Positions 7,734 through 15,920 of a stretch of DNA of 43,068 nucleotides are shown here, in pieces (position 1 is the stretch's first letter; each line of letters begins with the position of its first letter). Made by a program: the position numbers and the translations under genes. The DNA is from Clostridia bacterium (GTDB taxonomy: Bacteria > Bacillota > Clostridia > UBA1381), in contig CAAEKO010000065.1 in the NCBI GenBank assembly GCA_900756545.1, forward strand, positions 1 through 43,068, given 5' to 3'. A model generated the notes under the pieces. That model ran no database searches and had not been told where the DNA came from. It saw only the letters and a list, made by a program, of their open reading frames with translations.

Positions 7734-9485
7734 ATGAAAAGAAGAATTTTAGCTTTAGCTGTGGTCATGCTGTTAGGGTGTTTTCAGAGCGTGCTGGCGG
7801 AGGAGAGAATCCTCTCGCCGGAGGAAATCCCGCTGGCGGAAAGCGAAGCGGGAATGCTGGAAAAGCTGGGGCTGTTTTTCGGGACAGAAAACGGACTGGA
7901 GCTGGAGCGGAACGTGACCCGGGCGGAGGCAGTGGTCATGGCGGAACGGTTTTACGCAGAAGAAATTCATAAGTTAACCAATGTATCCGAAGCAGGTATA
8001 GGCAGTATTGTATCGCCTTATACCGATATTCCCGATAATTACTGGGCATTGCCTGCTATTCAAAATGCAGGTAAAAAACAAATAATAGCTGGTACCGGTG
8101 ATGGGAAATTTGAACCGGACAGAACAGTTACCGGAAAAGAATTTGCAGTCATGGTTTTAAAGGAAATGGGATATACGGACGCATCCACGGCGAATGCTTA
8201 TGATTCGGGCGTTGAATGCGGCCTGCTGGTAAATAATTTTACGACAAGCGTGGTAAAAGAAGACCGGGAGCTTTCCCGGAGCGACACGGTACGGCTTTGC
8301 TATGACGCGCTATTTGCGCAAAACGCGGGTGGGCAGACCGTGAAGGATGTTTTCATTGCAAATCGGCGATTTACAGAGGAAGAATTTAATGCGGTAACGA
8401 CTTGCAGTCTGCCTGCTCCGAAAAAACGGACTTTTGCTGAGAAGCTCGGCAGTGTCATGCCCGCGGAGCAAAACTATATGTTTTCACCCCTGAGCGTCAA
8501 AATGGCATTGGCGATGGCTGCAAATGGCGCCGGTGAGCCAGTAAAAGCGGAGATTTTGGAGCTTCTGGATATTCCTGATTTGGACCAATATAATCAAGCT
8601 GCTAAGGCATTGATTGAAAAATATGAGAAACAAACTGCCTTAGAAATGAATATCGCAAACTCTATATGGCTGAATGAGGATCAGGCGCTGTTAAAGAAAA
8701 ATGCGGAATTTGATCCGCTGTTCACACGGACCATTCAAGACAGTTATTTCGGCGCTGTCCACAGTACAAGCAATGAAAAAGCGGTAGAGGAAGTCAATAC
8801 TTGGACGAAGCAAAAGACAAAGGGAAAGATTGACAAAATTATATCGGACGCGGATTTCACAGCGCTGCTGGCAAATGCGGTCTATTTCAAGGCGGACTGG
8901 GACAAGCAGTTTGACCCGCAGTTTACCCGCCCTGCCATGTTCAACAATTATGACGGCACTGCCATGGAAACGGATTTTATGCACGATACACAGTATGTGC
9001 AGTATTATAATCAAAATGGGATAGAGATGGTGCGGCTCCCATATAAAGATAGCAATACGGCTATGTACATTATGCTGACGCAGGAAGAACAGCCGGATTT
9101 TGAAAGCATCATCAAAAATGCGCAGATGAAAACTGAAAAGGTTATTCTTTCCATACCTAAATTTGAATCGGAATTTTTTATAGATTTATCTAATCCGGTA
9201 AAGGATTTAGGGGTTAAGCTGGCATTTGGAGACAGCGATCCATTCCCGAAAATCGTAATTGGAGAACCCATGAAAATATCCAAGATTCTGCATAAGACAT
9301 ATATCAAGGTGGAGGAACAAGGTACGGAGGCCGCGGCGGTTACGGTGATTGGTATGGAGTGCACTAGCGCGGCTGCTCCCGAGGAGCGGATTTATTTTAC
9401 GGCGGACCGGCCGTTCACATATGTGATCCAGGATGACGACAGCGGGGAGATTCTGTTTGCCGGCAGATATGCTTCCGCCAAATAA
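7734..9485 (+). CDS. Secreted SLH-domain serpin (serine protease inhibitor)
   Basis: This is a 583-residue fusion. Residues 1-22 form a signal peptide with a KRR start and a hydrophobic core. Three degenerate S-layer homology repeats follow at about 40-80, 93-148 and 152-195, including YTDIPDNYWALPAI and FEPDRTVTGKEFAVMVLKEMGY. They would anchor the protein to the cell wall. A full serpin domain spans about 232-583. It has NIANSIWLN, NAVYFKADWDKQF, VRLPYKD and the C-terminal strand IYFTADRPFTYVI. The hinge EEQGTEAAAVT (527-537) has the small residues needed for loop insertion, so it should be inhibitory. Counting from P15 Gly530, P1-P1' falls near Thr544-Ser545 within MECTSAAAP, but the loop is about five residues longer than antitrypsin, so the scissile bond is approximate. 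Small residues there suggest an elastase-like target. The sequence LLGC in the signal peptide could alternatively act as a lipobox. RBS GGGAGG precedes the ATG. Confidence 0.93.
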   Translation: MKRRILALAVVMLLGCFQSVLAEERILSPEEIPLAESEAGMLEKLGLFFGTENGLELERNVTRAEAVVMAERFYAEEIHKLTNVSEAGIGSIVSPYTDIPDNYWALPAIQNAGKKQIIAGTGDGKFEPDRTVTGKEFAVMVLKEMGYTDASTANAYDSGVECGLLVNNFTTSVVKEDRELSRSDTVRLCYDALFAQNAGGQTVKDVFIANRRFTEEEFNAVTTCSLPAPKKRTFAEKLGSVMPAEQNYMFSPLSVKMALAMAANGAGEPVKAEILELLDIPDLDQYNQAAKALIEKYEKQTALEMNIANSIWLNEDQALLKKNAEFDPLFTRTIQDSYFGAVHSTSNEKAVEEVNTWTKQKTKGKIDKIISDADFTALLANAVYFKADWDKQFDPQFTRPAMFNNYDGTAMETDFMHDTQYVQYYNQNGIEMVRLPYKDSNTAMYIMLTQEEQPDFESIIKNAQMKTEKVILSIPKFESEFFIDLSNPVKDLGVKLAFGDSDPFPKIVIGEPMKISKILHKTYIKVEEQGTEAAAVTVIGMECTSAAAPEERIYFTADRPFTYVIQDDDSGEILFAGRYASAK

Positions 9486-9494
9486 ATGAAAAGA

Positions 9495-9520
9495 ATGCCC
9501 TGCATGACAGGGCATTTTTT
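9495..9520 (+). terminator. Intrinsic terminator after the serpin gene
   Basis: ATGCCCTG at 9495-9502 pairs with CAGGGCAT at 9508-9515 around a five-base loop and is followed by six T residues. Its T run overlaps the stop codon of the convergent FAD oxidoreductase gene. Confidence 0.9.
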
Positions 9521-10925
9521 AGTTCTCTTTTTTGCAGATCTGTCTTGCGGCGTACACGCCCATTGCGGAGGCCATCATCAGCCCCCGGGTCCAGCCGCTG
9601 GAATCGCCGAGGCAATATAAGTTTTGGATATTCGTGGTCAGATTGATGTCCATTTTCACTTTATTGCTATAAAACTTTAATTCAGGCGAATACAGGAGCG
9701 TTTCTACCCCGGCAAAACCGGGCACCACATGATCCATTGCCTGAATAAAACTGATGATATTCAGCATAGTGCGGTAGGGGATAGCAGCGGTAATATCGCC
9801 AGCTACGGCGTCCGGCAGAGTGGGCTTTACGTTGGACAGGGAAAGCTCTTTCGGCCATGTGCGTTTTCCAGCCAGGATATCGCCGTACCGTTGGACAAGA
9901 ATATGCCCTGCACCCAGCATGTTTGTAAGCTCCCCGATTTTCTGGGCATAGGCAATAGGCTGATTAAAAGGAGCGTTGAAATTATGTGAGCACAGAATTG
10001 CAAGGTTAGTGTTATCGGATTTCAGATCTTTGTAGGAATGGCCGTTGACTACAGCCAGATCATTGTCATAGTTTTCCTGGCTTACAAATCCGCCGGGATT
10101 TTGGCAGAAGGTACGCACTTTATTTTTGAACGGCGCAGGATAACCAATGAGTTTGGATTCATAAAGCACCCGGTTTACTTCCTCCATGATTTCATTGCGG
10201 ACCTCCACCCGGACGCCGATATCAACTGTGCCGGGCTGGTGTGCTACGTCGTGCTCCTCACAGAGCTTTTCAAGCCAGTCCGCTCCCCGGCGGCCTACAG
10301 CAATCACAATTTCCTCAGCGAATAGCTCCACGGGCCTTTTATCTCCTGTGGCATTTTCGACGCAAACGCCTTTGCATATACCGTCCTGCAGAATAATATT
10401 GGTACAGTGCCGTCCAAAAAGAATTTCTACGCCATTTTCCAGCAAATAAGTCTGGAGTTTGTGGTAAATATCCTGAGCCCGCTCTGTTCCTAAATGGCGG
10501 ATGGGACAGTCTACCAGCTTTAGACCGGCCTGGATGGCGCGTTTGCGAATATGCTTGACCTTTTCGGGATCGCTGATCCCTTCAATTTTTGTGTCCGCGC
10601 CGAATTCAAGATATATCCCGTCGGTATAATGGATCAACTCCTGCGCCAATGTATAGCCGATCAAATCCGGGAAGTCCCCGCCTACATCAGGACTCAGAGA
10701 TAGTTTTCCGTCTGAGAAGGCGCCAGCCCCGGAAAATCCCGTAGTAATATGACAATAAGGTTTACAATTCATGCACTGCTTTGTTTTTATTTTTGGGCAG
10801 AAACGTTTTTCTACAGGACTGCCTTTCTCAATTATGGTGATATGCCGTTTCGTACCCTGGCGCAGAAGCTCCAGCGCTGTGAAAATCCCCGCCGGCCCAG
10901 CACCCACGATGATGATGTTATGCAA
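9519..10925 (-). CDS. Uncharacterised FAD-dependent oxidoreductase (COG2509-like) with N-terminal cysteine cluster
   Basis: This 468-residue flavoprotein starts with the dinucleotide-binding motif IIIVGAGPAGIFTALELL. A four-cysteine cluster follows (Cys43, Cys51, Cys54, Cys58) just before GFSGAGAFSDGKLSL, a typical phrase of this uncharacterised dehydrogenase family. The C-terminal part contains YCLGDSSGWTRGLMMASAMG, the second FAD-contacting region. Its reaction is unknown; it is not a known glycolytic or amino acid enzyme. The start is a TTG at 10925, about ten bases after AGAGGAG; the ATG closer to that site is out of frame. It has its own strong promoter and is convergent with the serpin gene, so no functional link to neighbours is implied. 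Confidence 0.85.
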   Translation of the reverse strand: MHNIIIVGAGPAGIFTALELLRQGTKRHITIIEKGSPVEKRFCPKIKTKQCMNCKPYCHITTGFSGAGAFSDGKLSLSPDVGGDFPDLIGYTLAQELIHYTDGIYLEFGADTKIEGISDPEKVKHIRKRAIQAGLKLVDCPIRHLGTERAQDIYHKLQTYLLENGVEILFGRHCTNIILQDGICKGVCVENATGDKRPVELFAEEIVIAVGRRGADWLEKLCEEHDVAHQPGTVDIGVRVEVRNEIMEEVNRVLYESKLIGYPAPFKNKVRTFCQNPGGFVSQENYDNDLAVVNGHSYKDLKSDNTNLAILCSHNFNAPFNQPIAYAQKIGELTNMLGAGHILVQRYGDILAGKRTWPKELSLSNVKPTLPDAVAGDITAAIPYRTMLNIISFIQAMDHVVPGFAGVETLLYSPELKFYSNKVKMDINLTTNIQNLYCLGDSSGWTRGLMMASAMGVYAARQICKKEN

Positions 10926-10987
10926 AAATGATCATCTCCTCTATGTAAATAAGAAATCCTTGTCAATATAGATTTATGCCTGTTTTC

Positions 10988-11016
10988 AGTATATCATAAG
11001 GTAAAATACTTGTCAA
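10988..11016 (-). promoter_or_regulatory. Sigma-A promoter of the FAD oxidoreductase gene
   Basis: On the minus strand a consensus TTGACA (11016-11011) and TATACT (10993-10988) are 17 bases apart, with TGA preceding the -10. Just upstream at 11020-11034 there is a small inverted repeat, TCCCC-TGGT-GGGGGA, of unknown role. Confidence 0.8.
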
Positions 11017-11093
11017 ATGTCCCCTGGTGGGGGAGCAGATAAAGATAAATAAAAACAAAATAGAAAAAAAGGACACTTTTGGTGATTGCGTTA

Positions 11094-11122
11094 TTGACAT
11101 TTACGCATAAATATGATAATAT
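11094..11122 (+). promoter_or_regulatory. Sigma-A promoter of the ACT-hom-thrB-lysC cluster
   Basis: Consensus TTGACA at 11094-11099 and TAATAT at 11117-11122 are separated by 17 bases. The start site would be near 11129, giving a leader of about 50 bases before the ACT protein start at 11179. This is the only strong promoter seen ahead of the threonine cluster. Confidence 0.82.
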
Positions 11123-11132
11123 ACCTAATTAG

Positions 11133-11148
11133 ACGTACAACTGTACGT
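11133..11148 (+). repeat. Perfect inverted repeat at the start of the hom-cluster transcript (candidate operator)
   Basis: ACGTAC, a four-base spacer AACT, and GTACGT form a perfect 6-bp inverted repeat. It sits about 5-20 bases downstream of the predicted start site of the ACT-hom-thrB-lysC promoter. This is a normal position for a repressor operator. The hairpin has no T run, so it is not a terminator. The binding protein is unknown; the ACT protein encoded next has a putative HTH-like N-terminal half. Confidence 0.4.
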
Positions 11149-11178
11149 GAATGACGGACAGTTATGGAGGCAAAGCAG

Positions 11179-11616
11179 ATGAAATCTTCCTATATTTTGG
11201 TGGACGCCCAAATTGCACCAGATGTATTTGTCAAGGTCGTAGATGCAAAAAACAGGCTAAGCTCCGGTAAGTGTAAAACGACCAATGAGGCGCTGACTCA
11301 GGCTAAAATCAGCCGGAGCGCTTTTTATAAATATAAAAATTATGTTTTTGCATATAATGAAATCAAAAGTGAAAAGATGGTTACCCTGTCCTTTACGCTG
11401 GACGACGTAGCCGGTATTCTGTCGGATATGCTGATCGTTATCGCCAGCTACGGCGCCAGCGTAATGACGATTAACCAGAGCGTGCCCATCAATGGGATCG
11501 CCAATGTAAATATTACACTTCGAATAAACAACATGACTTCGGATATACGGGTACTGCTGACCGATCTCCTGAAAATTGACGGTGTGAATAAAGCGGATAT
11601 CCTGGCAATGAGCTGA
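11179..11616 (+). CDS. ACT-domain regulatory protein, PheB/UPF0735-like
   Basis: This 145-residue protein has an N-terminal half with a helix-turn-helix-like segment TNEALTQAKISRSAFYKYKNYVF and a C-terminal ACT domain (about residues 67-145) that begins VTLSFTLDDVAGILSDMLIVIA. ACT domains bind amino acids. Homologues (PheB family, length about 147) commonly sit directly upstream of homoserine dehydrogenase in Firmicutes. It is likely a regulator of the threonine pathway, but direct DNA binding is inference. I chose ATG 11179 because GGAGG ends eight bases upstream. The earlier ATG at 11164 lacks a site and adds five residues. The gap to hom is 26 bases. Confidence 0.85.
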   Translation: MKSSYILVDAQIAPDVFVKVVDAKNRLSSGKCKTTNEALTQAKISRSAFYKYKNYVFAYNEIKSEKMVTLSFTLDDVAGILSDMLIVIASYGASVMTINQSVPINGIANVNITLRINNMTSDIRVLLTDLLKIDGVNKADILAMS

Positions 11617-11642
11617 TAAAGTTTGGAAAGGATGAAATAGAA

Positions 11643-12857
11643 ATGGTTAAAATTGCGGTTATGGGATTTGGAACGGTCGGCAGCGGCGTTTATGAAATCG
11701 TTAAGAGCAAGGACTTTGCGAAAAAAGCGGGAGAGGATATTGACGTCAAATATATTTTGGACATCCGTGACTTTCCGGGGCATGAAGCAGAACATCTTCT
11801 GACAAAGGAATTTGAAGATATACTTAATGATCCGGAGGTAGGGGTAGTCGCGGAGGTCATGGGCGGTCTGCATCCGGCGTATGAGTTTACCAAAGAGCTT
11901 TTGGAGAAGGGCAAAAACGTCGTAACCTCCAATAAGGAGCTGGTGGCGACTTATGGCCCGGAGCTTTTGGAAACGGCCAAATCCCACGGCGTGAATTATC
12001 TGTTTGAGGCCAGCGTAGGCGGCGGTATTCCGATTATCCGGCCTATGTCCACCTGCCTTCTGGCAAACCATATCACCCGCATCGTCGGGATATTGAACGG
12101 AACGACCAATTACATTTTAAGCGAGATGATCCACAAGGGAAAGGATTTTTCCGATGCTTTGAAGGACGCCCAGGAAAAGGGTTATGCAGAACGCAATCCG
12201 GCGGCGGATGTGGAGGGCCACGATGCCTGCCGGAAAATCGCTATCCTTGCGTCTCTGGCATGGGGACGGTTCGTAGATTATAACAATATCACGACAGAGG
12301 GAATTTGTGATATCACGCTGGAGGACGTAAAATATGCGGAAAATTATAATTCGGTAATTAAGCTGATCGGCTATGCGGATATTGATGAAGGAGGCAGGAT
12401 TTTTGCCCGCGTTAGTCCTATGGTTGTTAGCAGGGAATATCTGATTTCCGGCGTTAATGATGTTTTTAACGCGATTTCCATTACCGGCGACGCTTTGGGT
12501 GAGGCCATGTTCTACGGCCCGGGCGCAGGCAAGCTGCCTACAGCCAGTGCGGTAGTGGCGGACGTGATCGACTGTGTGAAGCATTTGCATAAAACAAAGC
12601 ATAATATGATGGTATGGAAGCGAATTTCCGACGACGATATGATCCCGGGTGATGAAAAATCGGCAGCCTTCATGGTGCGGACAACTGCTGCAAAAGAAAC
12701 GATAGTAAAGGAATTTGAGGATGCAGAATGGATTGAGGCTGGAATGGATGGAGAAATCGGATTCATTACGCCGACAGCGCCGGAAGGGATTTTAATCAAT
12801 AAGCTGGATAAAATCGGCGGTGTACTCTCGAAAATAAGGGTGTTGGCAAAGGCATGA
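11643..12857 (+). CDS. hom: Homoserine dehydrogenase
   Basis: Hom reduces aspartate semialdehyde to homoserine, the branch point towards threonine and methionine. The 404-residue product starts with the Rossmann motif IAVMGFGTVGSGVYEI. Key segments follow: TSNKELVATYG with the catalytic-region lysine, EASVGGGIPIIRPM, LNGTTNYILSEM, and AERNPAADVEGHDACRKIAILASL with the acidic catalytic residues. The GPGAGKLPTASAVVADVI motif is near 295. The last ~85 residues are shorter than the ACT domain of the 433-residue Bacillus type but look like a degenerate version, so threonine feedback is plausible but not certain. A strong ribosome site (GGAAAGGATG) precedes it. The stop overlaps thrB by four bases, so the two are translationally coupled. 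Confidence 0.97.
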   Translation: MVKIAVMGFGTVGSGVYEIVKSKDFAKKAGEDIDVKYILDIRDFPGHEAEHLLTKEFEDILNDPEVGVVAEVMGGLHPAYEFTKELLEKGKNVVTSNKELVATYGPELLETAKSHGVNYLFEASVGGGIPIIRPMSTCLLANHITRIVGILNGTTNYILSEMIHKGKDFSDALKDAQEKGYAERNPAADVEGHDACRKIAILASLAWGRFVDYNNITTEGICDITLEDVKYAENYNSVIKLIGYADIDEGGRIFARVSPMVVSREYLISGVNDVFNAISITGDALGEAMFYGPGAGKLPTASAVVADVIDCVKHLHKTKHNMMVWKRISDDDMIPGDEKSAAFMVRTTAAKETIVKEFEDAEWIEAGMDGEIGFITPTAPEGILINKLDKIGGVLSKIRVLAKA

Positions 12858-13762
12858 TAGAGGTAAGAGTCCCAGCAACAAGCGCGAATATGGGAGCGGG
12901 ATTTGATACCCTGGGCATCGCTCTGAGTTTATACAATATCGTTCGTGTCTGGGAGACAAGCGGCGAACTTCAAATCATTACCAGAAACGGCGGCGGATAT
13001 GTTGCTTCCGGGGAGGATAACCTGATTTACAAGGCTATGCGCCGGATTTTTGATGAGTCAGGCTATATGCCGCGGGGACTGAAGATTGAGCAGCAGAGTC
13101 AGATTCCTATGACCCGGGGACTGGGGAGCAGCAGTGCCTGTATTATCAGCGGTATGCTGGCGGCAAATGTGCTGGCGGGGCGACCTTTTTCCTACCCGGA
13201 AATCCTGGATTTTGCAGCGGGCATGGAAGGTCATCCAGATAATGTAGCCCCGGCGCTGTACGGAGGGTTCTGTATTTCCTCTATGGAAAAAGGAAAAACC
13301 ACCTGTCAGAGCGTGAAGGTTAGCCAAAAACTGAAATTTGCGGTTATGATTCCGGATTTTTTTGTGGCGACCAAGAAATCTCGCGGTGCATTGCCGGAAA
13401 CAGTCCCGTTCCGGGATGCGGTATTCAATGTATCCCATGCGGCCACACTGGTAGCGGCGTTGATGACCGAGAACATGGACGCGCTTTCTGTCGGTGTGCG
13501 GGATAAGCTGCACCAGCAGTATCGGAAAAACTATATCAGCGGGATGGATGAGATATTTGAAAAAAGTTATACATTAGGCGCTAAGGGCACGTACTTAAGC
13601 GGTTCCGGGCCTACCATCCTTTCTATTCTCCGCGAACGAGACGCGGCTAAATTTTTAGATGAAATGAACCGGTTTTTAGGGGATTTCGATGAGCCTTGGA
13701 AATGCAGGATTCTTTCAATAGATAATGTGGGCGCCGTTTTGAAGGCGTCTGGCAGACAATAA
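12854..13762 (+). CDS. thrB: Homoserine kinase
   Basis: ThrB phosphorylates homoserine to O-phosphohomoserine, the substrate of threonine synthase (found at 30.4 kb here). It is a GHMP-family kinase of 302 residues. The N-terminal motif is VRVPATSANMGAGFDTLGIAL. The ATP-binding motif 2 is PMTRGLGSSSACIISGML at about residues 77-94, and the C-terminal motif 3 is KGTYLSGSGPTILSI. The ATG overlaps the hom stop (ATGA). It is followed 19 bases later by lysC. Confidence 0.97.
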   Translation: MIEVRVPATSANMGAGFDTLGIALSLYNIVRVWETSGELQIITRNGGGYVASGEDNLIYKAMRRIFDESGYMPRGLKIEQQSQIPMTRGLGSSSACIISGMLAANVLAGRPFSYPEILDFAAGMEGHPDNVAPALYGGFCISSMEKGKTTCQSVKVSQKLKFAVMIPDFFVATKKSRGALPETVPFRDAVFNVSHAATLVAALMTENMDALSVGVRDKLHQQYRKNYISGMDEIFEKSYTLGAKGTYLSGSGPTILSILRERDAAKFLDEMNRFLGDFDEPWKCRILSIDNVGAVLKASGRQ

Positions 13763-13781
13763 ATGAGGAGGTTTGAAAGAA

Positions 13782-14993
13782 ATGGGTTTGATTGTTCAGA
13801 AATACGGCGGTACTTCCGTTAAGGATGCCGAACGGGTAATGAATGTAGCAAACCGGATTGTCGAAGCGTATGACGCCGGCAATGATGTGGTTGTTGCGGT
13901 TTCCGCACAGGGTGACACAACAGATGATTTAATTGAAAAAGCAAAGGAGATCAATCCGAATGCGTCAAAGCGAGAGATGGATATGCTGCTGTCTACCGGG
14001 GAGCAGATTTCAATTTCACTGTTGGCTATGGCTATTGAAAAAATCGGCAGGCCGGTGGTATCCCTGACTGGCTGGCAGGGGGGGGTACATACCGATAGCC
14101 GCTATTCCAATGCGCGGATCAAGCATATCAATTCAGAACGGATTCGGAGCGAATTAGATAAAAAGCGGATTGTGATTGTGGCTGGGTTTCAGGGAATCAA
14201 TAAATATGAGGATATTACCACACTGGGCCGAGGCGGCTCGGATACGTCTGCGGTTGCACTGGCGGCTACGCTGGGAGCGGATATATGTGAAATTTATACA
14301 GACGTGGACGGTGTGTATACTGCTGATCCGCGGATCGTACCAAACGCGTACAAATTAGACGATATTTCCTATGATGAAATGTTAGAGCTGGCGTCACTGG
14401 GCGCAAATGTCCTGCATAACCGTTCAGTGGAACTGGCAAAGAAATATCACGTGAAGCTGGCTGTAAAATCTAGCCTGAATAAAGTTGAGGGAACATATGT
14501 CAAGGAGGTTAATCAAGTGGAAAAAATGCTTGTCAGAGGAGTAACACGGGATAATGACTGCGCACGGATTGCGCTTTGCGGCGTAGAGGACACGCCGGGC
14601 AAGGCATTTCAGGTATTCGCGATGCTTTCCAAGAAGGGAATCAGCGTTGACCTGATTATCCAGTCCATTGGAAACGGCGTAAAAAAGGATATCAGCTTTA
14701 CGGTGACGGAAGAAGATTTGCCGGCTGTTCTTGCAATTTTGGAGGAAAACAAAAATCTGGTGAATGCCGAAGATATTAAATGGAGAAAAGATGTTTCGAA
14801 GGTTTCGATTGTCGGCGCCGGAATGATGAATAATGCCGGTGTAGCGACTACAATGTTTGAGGCGCTTTATAATGCGAATATCAACATCAGTATGATCGCA
14901 ACCTCGGAGATCAAAATTTCCGTACTGGTGGATCAAAAAGAGGCTGAACGGGCGGTTGCCGCTATTCATGACAAGTTTATGCTGAAGAAATAA
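13782..14993 (+). CDS. lysC: Aspartate kinase
   Basis: LysC phosphorylates aspartate, the first step to lysine, threonine and methionine. The 403-residue protein begins LIVQKYGGTSVKDAERV, the kinase signature. The rest of the catalytic domain includes VAGFQGI, GRGGSDTSAVALA and EIYTDVDGVYTADPR. Two ACT domains fill the C-terminus, at about 264-330 (IALCGVEDTPGKAFQVFAML) and 343-400 (VSIVGAGMMNNAGVATTMFEAL). These are the feedback sites. The start is ATG 13782 with GAGGAGG ending ten bases upstream; a TTG three codons earlier is less likely. Inside the gene there is a strong ribosome site followed by an in-frame GTG at codon 246, described as a separate entry. The gene ends the hom cluster. 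Confidence 0.97.
   Translation: MGLIVQKYGGTSVKDAERVMNVANRIVEAYDAGNDVVVAVSAQGDTTDDLIEKAKEINPNASKREMDMLLSTGEQISISLLAMAIEKIGRPVVSLTGWQGGVHTDSRYSNARIKHINSERIRSELDKKRIVIVAGFQGINKYEDITTLGRGGSDTSAVALAATLGADICEIYTDVDGVYTADPRIVPNAYKLDDISYDEMLELASLGANVLHNRSVELAKKYHVKLAVKSSLNKVEGTYVKEVNQVEKMLVRGVTRDNDCARIALCGVEDTPGKAFQVFAMLSKKGISVDLIIQSIGNGVKKDISFTVTEEDLPAVLAILEENKNLVNAEDIKWRKDVSKVSIVGAGMMNNAGVATTMFEALYNANINISMIATSEIKISVLVDQKEAERAVAAIHDKFMLKK
14502..14519 (+). promoter_or_regulatory. Internal ribosome binding site and start for a separate aspartate kinase beta subunit
   Basis: AAGGAGG at 14502-14508 is followed after eight bases by an in-frame GTG at 14517-14519 (codon 246 of lysC). A product from it would be 158 residues and contain just the two ACT domains. 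Bacillus subtilis aspartokinase II is known to be made as alpha and beta subunits from such an in-frame internal start at about the same codon. That this signal is used here is inference. Confidence 0.6.
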
Positions 14994-15004
14994 ATAACGG
15001 TAAA

Positions 15005-15030
15005 TAGGGGGCTTTTGCCTCCTAATCGTT
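15005..15030 (+). terminator. Weak hairpin between lysC and the rRNA methyltransferase gene
   Basis: TAGGGGGC at 15005-15012 pairs with GCCTCCTA at 15017-15024 (one G-U) around a TTTT loop. The following bases (ATCGTTTCTT) are a poor T run, so it may only weaken read-through into the next gene. Confidence 0.5.
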
Positions 15031-15048
15031 TCTTCCCGGGGGTTGATT

Positions 15049-15780
15049 ATGGAGGATAAAATTATTGGGCGGAATCCGGTTATGGAAGCAATCCGTTCAG
15101 GGCGTGAGATTGATAAAATTATTGTAAAAAAGGGAAATTATGAAGGCTCGATCGTTCCGATTATCAAGCTTGCCAAGGACAAGGGAATCATCATACAGGA
15201 AGCGGAAAAACAGAAACTGGACGCTTTCGCCGAAGGCGGCAATCATCAAGGGGTGGTTGCTTTTGCAGCAACCCATGAATATGTTACTGTGCAGGACATC
15301 CTAAATAGCTGCACGGAAAAGGAAAAGCCGCCGTTCTTGATTATCTGCGATAAAATTACAGATCCCCATAACTTGGGATCAATTTTGCGGACTGCTAACT
15401 GTGTCGGGGCAGACGGCGTTATCATTCCCAAACGGAGCAGTGTGGGGCTGAATGCAGTCGTTGCGAAAACCTCGGCCGGTGCGGTGGAATATACGCCGGT
15501 GGCTAAAGTCACGAATATTGCCCAGACCATTGATATGCTGAAAGATAAGGGAATCTGGGTTGCGGGTGCGGATATGGACGGCGGTGATATGTATAAGGCA
15601 AATCTGACAGGCGCTCTCGCGCTTGTGGTGGGAAGCGAAGGTGAGGGGATCAGCCGGCTTGTCCGGGAAAAATGTGATTTTCTTGTGAAAATCCCCATGT
15701 TCGGGCAAATCAATTCCCTGAACGCTTCTGTGGCTGCCGCAGTATTAATGTATGAAATATCCAGGCAGCAGCGCGCCTAG
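15049..15780 (+). CDS. rlmB: 23S rRNA 2'-O-ribose methyltransferase, TrmH/SpoU family (RlmB-like)
   Basis: This 243-residue SAM-dependent RNA methyltransferase has an N-terminal SpoU substrate-binding domain (about 1-75; IIGRNPVMEAIRSGREID). A C-terminal knotted methylase domain follows with its three motifs: ITDPHNLGSILRTANCVGAD, LALVVGSEGEGISRLV, and IPMFGQINSLNASVAAAVLMYE. This arrangement is that of RlmB, which methylates 23S rRNA near the peptidyl-transferase centre; the related RNA methyltransferases with the same layout cannot be excluded. ATG 15049 follows GGGGG at six bases; the TTG two codons earlier overlaps that site. It may be partly read through from lysC. Confidence 0.9.
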   Translation: MEDKIIGRNPVMEAIRSGREIDKIIVKKGNYEGSIVPIIKLAKDKGIIIQEAEKQKLDAFAEGGNHQGVVAFAATHEYVTVQDILNSCTEKEKPPFLIICDKITDPHNLGSILRTANCVGADGVIIPKRSSVGLNAVVAKTSAGAVEYTPVAKVTNIAQTIDMLKDKGIWVAGADMDGGDMYKANLTGALALVVGSEGEGISRLVREKCDFLVKIPMFGQINSLNASVAAAVLMYEISRQQRA

Positions 15781-15920
15781 GTCAGAAAACAGAGAAAATT
15801 AAAGAAAATGAGCGGATATGCTTTTATATAAAAGATAAATTGAATTTTTGGCCGGAATCAAAAACAAACAGCACTGGATTTTTCAAATTATAAGTATTAT
15901 AATTAGGAAAGAATTTGCAA

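Noticed and set aside
7734..7800. Lipoprotein reading of the serpin signal peptide (LLGC lipobox-like)
   Set aside because: A Leu at -2 is less usual, and a good signal peptidase I site (SVLA before EE) plus SLH repeats fit wall anchoring better. It remains possible.
7646..7972. 108-residue frame overlapping the start of the serpin gene
   Set aside because: Its N-terminal part is intergenic and the rest is a shadow of the serpin frame. It has no ribosome site and an unlikely Gly/Arg-rich composition.
10926..11163. Additional small gene in the FAD-ACT intergenic region
   Set aside because: The region is filled by two divergent promoters and small inverted repeats; no frame with a ribosome site was seen.
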